Below are positions 8,531 to 14,163 of a DNA stretch of 14,163 nt, piece by piece. How positions within the stretch are numbered: position 1 is the stretch's first letter; every line of letters begins with the position of its first letter. The position numbers and the translations under genes are program-made. Below the pieces are notes generated by a model. That model searched no databases. It saw only the letters and a program-made list of their open reading frames with translations, and was not told the origin of the DNA. The stretch comes from Scytalidium lignicola. Its lineage: Eukaryota > Ascomycota > Leotiomycetes. Location of the stretch: contig NCSJ02000607.1 in assembly GCA_002812745.2 (NCBI GenBank), positions 1-14,163 of the forward strand, read 5' to 3'.

Positions 8531-9560
8531 CTTTAGGAGNTNTTTATNTTNATNAAANTATGAAANATATACTTGAAGAATATTATGAATGGCTNGAGTT
8601 ATTCATAGAAAGACTTGATGATTCAGCCTTACTTGAGTATAAACTATGGGATCATGAGATAAAGTTTAAAGAGGGGTTCAGACTAGTTTATGGACTAATT
8701 TATTGAACAACTCTTGCTGAGGATGAGGTGACAAAGAAATGGTTGTTTAAGAAAATGGTTCTTAGAGGTTTGTACAGAGAAGGTCATGGTGAGGCTGGAG
8801 TATTACTGTATTATGCAAAGAAAGGAGACAATCTGTTGGGATGACTTTGTGGTGATTACAGACACTTGAATAGTGGAATTAAGAAGGACTAATACCCTTT
8901 ACCATTGATAGATTTGATGATGGACAAACTGAAGGGAGTTGTTATATTCACTAAGCTAGACTTGTAGTCAGTATTTAATTTAGTTAAGATTAAAAGGGGT
9001 GATGAATGGAAAGTTGTTATTCGAACAAAATATGGATTATTTGAGCTATTGGTTATGATGTTTGGTATGACTAATACTTTAGTAATGTAACAAAGAATGA
9101 TGGACTGGATATTAGAAAAATACCTGGAGAAATTCATGATGGTATATCTTGATGATATAATCATATACTTGAAGAGTATTAAGGAATATAAAGAGTATGT
9201 TAAGCTTGTTTTACAAGTGTTATAAGAGGTAGGATTGTGTTATAAACTTGTGAAATGTGAATTTTATAAAGAATAAGTTTAGTTCTTAGGACATTGCATT
9301 TCTGGAGAAAGAATAGAAACCCTTGATGATAAGATTTAGTCAATCAAAGAATAGGAATTACTTAAAATAGTTAAATAACTACAGAGTTTCTTAGGGCTAG
9401 CTAATTATTACTAGAGATTTGTAAAGGATTATTTTAAGATTTTTACATCATTGACTGAACTCACAAAAAAGGATTAAGCTTATGAATGGAATAAGGTTAT
9501 GAAAGAAGTATTCTAAAGCATTAAGGATACCTTTGTAAAGGGAGATTTCTTGGGGATCTT
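8530..9560 (+). pseudogene. Reverse transcriptase of element B
   Basis: This is the RNA-directed DNA polymerase remnant. Motifs in frame: HEIKFKEGFRLVYGL, KKGDNLLG, GDYRHLNSGIKKD, YPLPLIDLMMDKLKGV, FTKLDL with Asp at 8959-8961, [31 protein letters not shown], and the YLDD box at 9145-9156 followed by IIIY. Then come CYKLVKCEFYKE, FLGHCISGERIETLDDK and SFLGLANYY. All three polymerase Asp residues are present, so only stops at Gln, Trp and Arg positions inactivate it. A cluster of Ns at 8540-8574 replaces bases without changing length compared with A. Confidence 0.93.
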
Positions 9561-9990
9561 TAATCTAAAGAAAGGAATAAGAATTAAAATTGATGCTTTT
9601 AATGTAGTATTAGGAGTAGTGTTATTGTAATTATAACAGATTGGTAAATAACATTACTAAGTACTATTAGCATTTTGGTTAAGAAAGTTGAATGTTGTAA
9701 AAAGAAATTATCAAATATTAGATAAAGAAATGTTAGCCATTGTGGAAGCTCTGAAGTACTAAAGAGTGTATGCTGTTAGATCTAGTAAAATAGTTGATAT
9801 ACTTTTGGATTACTATAACCTCTAATATTTCATGACAATTAAGTAGTTAAATGTAAGGCAAGTGTGATAAGTAAAGAAGTTATCCAAGTATGATTTTAAG
9901 ATTATTTATGTTAAAGGCGAAGATAATGGAAGAGTGAATACTTTGAGTTGGAAACCTAAGTACTTAGCTAAAGAAAAAGAGGAAAGTAAG
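9560..9990 (+). pseudogene. RNase H of element B
   Basis: This is an RNase H domain continuing in the RT frame. It reads KKGIRIKIDAFNVVLG (first catalytic Asp kept, 9592-9594), LAFWLRKLNVVKRNYQ, and LDKEMLAIVEALKY with the Glu at 9727-9729. ILLDYYNL follows with the third acidic residue at 9808-9810, and then the ending VKGEDNGRVNTLS. There the fourth Asp has become Asn (9937-9939). Three of four catalytic acids therefore remain. Several stops fall on Gln and Trp positions, for example in the block before KKLSKYDF, where two successive codons are TGA and TAA. Confidence 0.9.
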
Positions 9991-11246
9991 CTTATATTGA
10001 AGGAAGATGAAAGTGGATTCTTAGTATACAATAAGGGATAGCTTATAGCCATCACAATAGTAACAGACAAACATTAGGCTGATTGGATTAGTAAAGTAAC
10101 CAAAAGGGAAAAAGAGGAAAATACTTTACTAGATATGACCAAAGGTGAGTAGGAGAAAATCAAAGACATTTAGTATAAGAACAAAAGGTTATATATACTA
10201 ATAAAGTTGGCAGAAGAATTTGTCAGAGAATAGTATAGTTTACTATATAATGGACATATAGAAATAATATGATGTTATTACTAAATTAATAAGAATTACT
10301 TTATTGTGAAGTTATGATTAACAATTAAGAAAGTAATTGTAGAATATAAGATTTGTGGGAAGGTTAAGAATCCAAGAAGGAAGCCTTGAGGACAATTATA
10401 CTTTATATAAATACTTGATAATCTATAGGAATTAATCAGATAAGATTTTATTGTGAAACTACTGGTTTTTACAGATTGTACAATAAAGGTTGAGTATGAT
10501 TTTATCTTTGTGGTAACTGAATATTGTATTAATTTTGCAACATTTGAACTGTTCAGAGAGACTTAAGGAGTAGAGGAGGTAACTGATATATTCTTATGAA
10601 GAATAGTGTTCAAATGAGGATTATCAAAACAGATAATCTTTGACAAAGATACTAGATTTATGTTTAAGTTTTAGGAGATAATAACAACAAGAATAGGAGT
10701 TAAGAAGAAGTTGTTAACAGTATAACATCCATAGACTGACAGAAAAATGGAATGTTTGAATAGATGGTTGGAAGGATACTTAAGATGCTATGTTAATTAT
10801 GATTAAGATAACTAGGTTGATTACTTGCTAATAGTAGAGATAATGTATAATAGTGTACTATATGAATCAATTAAGATCATTTTATTCTATGTGAATTATG
10901 GACAAGAACCAGAAGGGTTTTGTACTAGACTGGAATTAAAATTTACAAGTGAATTAGCAGAGATCTATGTAAAACAAATGGAGGAAATATGAGAAAAGAT
11001 TAGGAATTTACTTTAATACACTAAAGAAAGAATGAAGAAGTATTATGATTACAAACGCTTGATAGAATCAATGTACAAAAAAGGGGATAAAGTTTATCTT
11101 CTTAGAAAAAACATCAAAACGATAAGATCAAGTGATAAATTAGACTAGGTTAAGATAGGATTATATAAAATCAAAGAAGTCTATGGACTTTTAATATATA
11201 AATTGAAATTATTAACAATAGTTAAGATATATCTTGTTTTTTATGN
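9990..11246 (+). pseudogene. Integrase of element B, catalytic triad preserved but with stops
   Basis: This remnant of integrase reads through an HHCC-type zinc region (first His and first Cys changed, YNGHIE and YKICGKVKN remaining), then the catalytic core. The acidic triad is all present: Asp 10444-10446 in DFIVKL, Asp 10642-10644 in IFDKDTRF, and Glu 10750-10752 in TDRKMECLNRW. The last two are spaced exactly D-x35-E. The core continues with a CYVNYD block, MYNSVLYES and ERMKKYYDYKR. The C-terminal GPY/F-like module is KKGDKVYLLRKNIKTIRSSD followed by GLYKIKEVYG. Stops at Gln and Trp codons make it non-functional. The frame is unbroken to the N at 11246, where one extra base moves the rest of pol into the next frame. 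Confidence 0.92.
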
Positions 11247-11253
11247 TTTTACT

Positions 11254-11506
11254 TTTTGAACTAGCATTTGAAAACGCTTAAACACTAATGCTAGAAGAAG
11301 TTGATCTGGAAAGAGAATATGAAGTTGAGAAAATCATTAGTCATAAGATATATTATAGGAAATTACAATACTTGGTTAAATGGATAGGATATTCAGAGAG
11401 TGAGAATGGATGGGAACTTACTTTTAATCTTATAAGCTGTAAGGAGTTACTAAAGGCATATTACCAAACTCATCTCAAAATGGATTTCCAGGCAATGGAA
11501 TTATGA
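11254..11506 (+). pseudogene. Chromodomain at the Pol C-terminus of element B
   Basis: This is the C-terminal chromodomain of the integrase, which in chromoviruses reads histone H3 marks and directs integration. From Met 11288 there are 72 codons without a stop. They read EREYEVEKIISHKIYYRK, then YLVKWIGYSESENGWE and CKELLKAYYQTH, ending at TGA 11504-11506. The three aromatic cage residues are present: Tyr in REYEV, Trp in VKW and Tyr in IGYSES. The upstream part LLFELAFENA belongs to the same frame once the N at 11246 is ignored; one stop separates it from Met 11288. It is the only pol domain in the window free of stops. It is a domain fragment of a dead gene, not an independent gene. Confidence 0.88.
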
Positions 11507-12014
11507 AGTCGGAAAAGAAGGGGTTAATAGTAGAAGAAGAAGCCTTGCTTGCATGGGCAGAACATAACTCTTCAGACAGTTTCTCTTGCTTTTCTTTCTC
11601 TTTTGCAATGTTGAGTTTGTCCAAATACTTCAAGTTATGATAAGCCATCTTATTCTTTTGCTGTTGAAGAAGAGCTTGTTACTTTTGTAAATGAAGGATT
11701 TTGGCCATGGCTTCTTCTTCTTTTACTTGTAGTCTGTCCATGGATTTTTCTAAGGACTCTTAGTCCTGGGAATGTAGAACGTTTTTGTCTTAAGAATCAG
11801 AGGTTATGTCATAAGAATGCTTTGTATACATGTACTTGGAGTACTACAAGGACTTCGAAGGGTCCACGACGTACTTTTGATTCTCCTTGGAACAATAAGA
11901 GCAAGAATTCATACTATCGCTGGTGTCCTCAATAGTTAAAGCAAGAGTGACTCTTTTTCTCTTCTTTCTCTCTGGATTAGATGGGAGGAAAGGGCAAGGA
12001 CGCTTTGGGGGTAT
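11475..12014 (-). pseudogene. Antisense ORF in the 3' region of B: Zn2Cys6-like plus coiled-coil protein
   Basis: This 180-codon frame lies on the strand opposite to pol, with only four internal stops. It begins at ATA (12014-12012, likely a mutated ATG) with a PPKRP-type basic start and a KKRKR nuclear-signal-like run. The cysteine region starts at Cys 11903 and reads C-x2-C-x6-Y-x9-Y-x2-Y-x6-Y. The Tyr positions match Cys positions of the E1 copy, giving a Zn2Cys6 arrangement. A charged helical stretch follows (EEEAMAKILHLQK, then KYLDKLN and KEKEKQEKLSEEL), typical of a coiled coil. The tail NPFFSDFIIPLPGNPF ends at TGA (11477-11475), inside the chromodomain end. The 5' half still holds CpG sites. 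Product unknown; a nucleic-acid-binding accessory protein is plausible. No promoter is identified; it would have to lie in the LTR or the 90 bases before it. Confidence 0.75.
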
Positions 12015-12092
12015 ATTGAAAGAAAGGAAAGGATTGACGAAGGAATGAGATAATTCATGACAATGAGTTAAGCGTTGGGATGACGTTAGTGT

Positions 12093-12105
12093 AGAAAGGG
12101 GATAA
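12093..12105 (+). other. Polypurine tract of element B
   Basis: AGAAAGGGGATAA ends directly at the TGTTATAGG start of the LTR. It is the plus-strand DNA primer site of an LTR element and is identical to the tract in E1. It shows that the LTR at 12106 is the 3' LTR of the + strand element. Confidence 0.85.
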
Positions 12106-12230
12106 TGTTATAGGTTTTACCTAACAAACTGATTGGTGTAAGCTTGAGGCTTAGTACACAGAAGGTGTATATAGAGAACTTAACAATCAGAGGTCATGTG
12201 ATGAAGTCTTAAGATCCTTGGGAGATTTCA

Positions 12231-12256
12231 AAGGACTCTAAGGACTTTAAAGGATC
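12231..12256 (+). repeat. Short phased direct repeats in U3 of the B LTR
   Basis: AAGGACT occurs at 12231 and 12240 and the variant AAGGATC at 12250, so starts are 9-10 bases apart, about one helical turn. They end about 20 bases before the TATA box. The C LTR has related copies in the same order (reverse complement of about 13165-13205). This layout suits binding sites for an activator, but that is inference. Confidence 0.4.
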
Positions 12257-12274
12257 CAGTTGGATTTCATTATC

Positions 12275-12282
12275 TATATAAG
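12275..12282 (+). promoter_or_regulatory. TATA box of the B LTR
   Basis: TATATAAG lies 169 bases into the LTR, and the same box is found at the matching place in the other two LTRs. It is the probable core promoter, with transcription starting a few tens of bases downstream. Confidence 0.6.
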
Positions 12283-12413
12283 TATACTATAAGAACATGA
12301 GAGTAAATTCCTTATGTTCAACTTAAATACATTACTAGACCTTACCTTGGACTTAATTACTTGCTTGTGTGTTATATGTTTCCATTGTCCTTGAACATCT
12401 ACCTTACCCTTAG

Positions 12414-12433
12414 CTATCCAATAACTTGGATAG
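12414..12433. repeat. Perfect inverted repeat (hairpin) near the LTR end
   Basis: CTATCCAA and TTGGATAG flank a four-base loop, giving a perfect 8-base stem about 15 bases inside the LTR end. The same place in the E1 LTR (5483-5502) and C LTR (12988-13007) holds imperfect versions. It could be a protein-binding site, an RNA hairpin in U5, or a chance palindrome. Confidence 0.45.
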
Positions 12434-12448
12434 TATAATTCTGTAACA

Positions 12449-12972
12449 TCTTAGGCTTTTGAATTCTACATTGCCTTGTCAATTAATTTAGCTGTTTCCT
12501 CTATAGAATCTGTATGATAAATTAATGAAATTCTATGTTGATAACCTTGTTCTTATATTATTTTAAGTTTGTACATGTCTTTACTTATTTCTTGAATTTA
12601 TTGTAGACTAACTCTTGTAACTGTACACTTAGATCATGTGATATATATCTCTCTCCCTTCAGTTAATTCTCTTGAAGTTAAAGCTTTTAAAGTTAGTAAA
12701 ATTAAGTTATTAAGAAGTTTNAAAAGTAAAGGGTAAACATGTTATACTAGAAATTGTATTAGTAGTTAACTTTTAGCCTTTCTTTAAAGCTCTTTTAAGT
12801 TTACCCTTTTCCCTTACAACTTGTAAGTTCAGAATAAGTACTTGAATGTTTGAAATTACTAAAGTACTTTCTTTTAGCTTGTTATAATGCTAGTATGAAT
12901 ATATATCTTCAAGAAGAATTGCTCTTTTATCTCTTTCCTTTTCTTATATTAAATAGTAATATAAAAGGTTGA
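12449..12972 (-). pseudogene. Broken coding fragment between two LTRs, possibly LINE ORF1/Gag-like
   Basis: This is the only stretch outside the four chromovirus pieces. On the - strand one frame runs through almost all of it if the N at 12721 is ignored. It starts with a charged coiled-coil-like part (EKERDKRAILLEDIYSY, LQVVREKGKLKRALKKG), followed by TSRELTEGREIYIT and, near the left end, ISLIYHTDSIEETAKLIDKA. Six or so stops interrupt it, mostly where Gln or Trp would fit. The last block faintly recalls ORF1 proteins of fungal LINEs, but no zinc knuckle is seen because the LTR of B cuts the frame. It is interrupted by LTRs at both sides, so two elements have inserted into or beside it. I cannot assign it firmly. 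Confidence 0.35.
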
Positions 12973-13315
12973 TGTTACAAAACTATACCATCTAGATCAC
13001 TGGATAGCCAAGGATAAGGTAAATATTCAAGGACAACAGAAACATGTAATACTTGAGCAAGTGATTAAGTCAAAGGTAAGATCTAATAATATATTTAGGT
13101 TGAACACAAGAAGTTTACTCTTATGTTCTTATAGTATGCTTATATAGATAATGAAATCCAGTTGGATCCTTTGAAGTCCTTAGGATCTGCTAGAGTCCTC
13201 TAAGAATCTTAAGACTTTATTACATGACCTTTGATTGTTAAGTTCTTTATGTATATCTTCTATGTATTAAGCCTTAAGCTTACATCAATCAATTTGTTAA
13301 GTAAAACTTATAACA
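12973..13315 (-). repeat. 3' LTR of element C (343 bases)
   Basis: The ends are TGTTACA at the left and TATAACA at the right. It has the same length as the B LTR and aligns with it in reverse complement. It is on the - strand because the decayed polypurine tract and chromodomain lie on the right. A TATATAAG box on the - strand is at 13139-13146. Confidence 0.92.
13139..13146 (-). promoter_or_regulatory. TATA box of the C LTR
   Basis: The - strand reads TATATAAG at the position homologous to the boxes of the other two LTRs. It survives in an LTR with many other base changes. Confidence 0.55.
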
Positions 13316-13328
13316 TTATCTTCTTTTT
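13316..13328 (-). other. Decayed polypurine tract of element C
   Basis: The - strand reads AAAAAGAAGATAA, where E1 and B have AGAAAGGGGATAA. Three differences are G to A. It sits directly next to the LTR boundary and confirms the - strand orientation of C. Confidence 0.75.
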
Positions 13329-13407
13329 ATATTAACATTATCTTAATACTTAACTTATTATCATAAATTATTTCATTTCTTTGTCAATCCTTTTTTTTCC
13401 TTTTAAC

Positions 13408-13947
13408 ATACTTTTAAAGTGTCCTTGCCCTTTCCTTTCATCTGATCCTAAGAGAAAGAAAAGAAAGAGAGTTAATCTTGCTTTAACTATTAAGGATATT
13501 AATAATAACATAAACTTTGTTCTTATTATTCTAAAAAGAACCAAAAGTATATTATGAACCTTTTAAAGTTCTTATAATGTTCTGAGTATATACATACAAA
13601 GTATTCTTATAATATAACNTTTTAATTCTTAGAATAAGAATATCCTCTATTCTCAAGATTAAAAGTCCTTAGAAAAATCCATAAACAAGTTATAAGTAGA
13701 AGAAGAAGAAGTTATAACCAAAATCCTTCGTTTATAAAAGTAACAAGCTTTTCTTCAATAATAAAAGAATAAGATAACCTGTTGTAATCTAAAGTATCTA
13801 GACAAACTTAATATTATAGAAGAGAAAGAAAGATAAGAGAAACTATTTAAAGAGTTATATTCTGCTTGTATAAATAAAGTTTCTTCTTTTGTTGTTAACC
13901 TTTTCTTTTCTAACCTTACAATTTTATTACCTGGAAATCTATTCTAG
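13408..13947 (+). pseudogene. Antisense ORF in the 3' region of C, heavily mutated
   Basis: This frame of 180 codons is homologous to the antisense ORFs of E1 and B and has the same length as the B copy. It starts at ATA 13408 (probable former ATG) with a KCPCPF-type start and a KKRKR basic run. The cysteine region is destroyed by a one-base deletion near 13515, which the extra N at 13619 compensates. From there the match to B resumes in frame: SLEKSINKL, EEEEVITKILRL, LKYLDKLNI, EEKER, and the tail NLFFSNLTILLPGNLF before TAG 13945-13947. Stops fall mostly on Gln codons. The C-terminal two thirds still resemble B clearly at the protein level. Confidence 0.68.
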
Positions 13948-14163
13948 GATAAGCTTAGTGATATCCTTTTAATAACTCTTTATAACTTATAAGATTAAAA
14001 GTAAGTTCTTATCTATTCTTATTCTCTAAATATCTTATCCATTTAACTAAATATTGTAGTTTTTTATAATATATTTTATAGTTAATGATTTTTTCAACTT
14101 TCATATTCCTTTTCTAGATTAACTTCTTCTAATATTAATATTTAAGTGTTTTCAAGTACTAGT
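13916..14163 (-). pseudogene. Chromodomain (Pol C-terminus) of element C, partial
   Basis: The - strand reads EEVNLEKEYE, then, after a one-base insertion in the stretch near 14101, a segment with KLQYLVKWIRYLENKN, a stop at the Trp position, and ELTFNLISYKELLKGYH. It ends at a stop (codon 13918-13916). The aromatic residues of the histone-tail cage are kept. It overlaps the antisense ORF by 32 bases like the other copies. The upstream pol lies past the window edge. Confidence 0.78.

Larger units (their letters stand above)
6723..12448 (+). mobile_element. Element B: 5'-truncated Ty3/gypsy chromovirus with its 3' LTR
   Basis: This is the most complete copy: late gag, linker, protease, RT, RNase H, integrase, chromodomain, a 3' region with an antisense ORF, polypurine tract and 3' LTR. 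The 5' LTR, primer-binding site, capsid part of gag and any left flank are missing at the N-containing junction. From protease (8218) to the integrase C-terminus (about 11245) all conserved motifs stay in one frame, so it was inactivated by point mutations and not by indels. The right flank after the LTR begins TCTTA; no matching left duplication can be checked. Confidence 0.92.
12106..12448 (+). repeat. 3' LTR of element B (343 bases)
   Basis: The LTR begins TGTTATAGG and ends CTGTAACA, so the terminal inverted repeat is TGTTA/TAACA. Its reverse complement aligns along its length with the LTRs at 5468-5822 and 12973-13315. It holds a TATA box at 12275-12282, three short repeats just upstream of that, and a perfect 8-base-stem inverted repeat near its right end. 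It has no CpG, in contrast to the neighbouring 3' region. Confidence 0.93.
12973..14163 (-). mobile_element. Element C: 3' end of a third chromovirus copy, running off the window
   Basis: Read on the - strand from the right edge: chromodomain end of pol, 3' region with an antisense ORF on the + strand, decayed polypurine tract and 3' LTR. It aligns with E1 over nearly 1.2 kb and with the 3' end of B in reverse complement. It is the most AT-shifted of the three 3' ends. The rest of the element should lie beyond 14163. The flank left of the LTR reads GGTTGA. Confidence 0.87.

Noticed and set aside
8889..9164. Open frame of 91 codons on the - strand
   Set aside because: It lies exactly opposite the RT core, whose motifs are clear on the + strand; the homologous part of A shows no such frame signal.
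1..14163. CRISPR array, tRNA or rRNA genes, phage or bacterial operon
   Set aside because: No regularly spaced repeats, no cloverleaf or rRNA-like stretches, no ribosome binding sites; all recognisable coding matches are LTR-retrotransposon domains apart from the spacer fragment.

Overview
The window is a nest of degraded Ty3/gypsy-type LTR retrotransposons with almost no host sequence. The elements are chromoviruses, with a chromodomain at the C-terminus of Pol. The DNA is very AT-rich and nearly free of CpG. Conserved Gln, Trp and Arg codons have repeatedly become stops, and key Asp, Gly, Cys and His codons have become Asn, Glu and Tyr. This is the C-to-T mutation on both strands expected of repeat-induced point mutation (RIP) or methyl-C decay. 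Together with a Zn2Cys6-like motif, it suggests an AT-rich repeat compartment of a filamentous ascomycete. I cannot name the species. No intact host gene, tRNA, rRNA or CRISPR array is visible.

Layout from left to right. (1) Element A, + strand, 1-5467: gag, protease, RT, RNase H and integrase, all broken. It carries an in-frame tandem duplication of the RNase H-integrase block and is cut off inside integrase. (2) Element E1, - strand, 5468-6714: only the 3' end of an element, reading right to left as chromodomain, 3' region, polypurine tract and 3' LTR, abutting A. (3) Element B, + strand, about 6722-12448: it starts abruptly late in gag after an N-rich junction, then runs through protease, RT, RNase H, integrase, chromodomain, 3' region, polypurine tract and 3' LTR. 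It is the most complete copy. (4) A 524-base spacer, 12449-12972, holding a broken coding fragment on the - strand that is not part of these elements. (5) Element C, - strand, from 12973 past the right edge: again a 3' LTR, polypurine tract, 3' region and chromodomain.

The most interesting feature lies between pol and the 3' LTR. All three 3' regions carry a reading frame of about 180-194 codons on the strand opposite to gag-pol. It runs inward from the LTR and ends in a 32-nt tail-to-tail overlap with the chromodomain. The predicted protein has a basic N-terminus, a cysteine pattern that reconstructs to C-x2-C-x6-C-x8/9-C-x2-C-x6-C (Zn2Cys6 spacing), a coiled-coil-like middle and a conserved short tail. 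Frame and both ends are kept in three diverged copies, so it looks like a real antisense gene of this retrotransposon family. In B its 5' half lies in the only CpG-containing island of the window.

Nothing here is likely to make a working element. The copies show how the ancestral element was organised and how it was inactivated.
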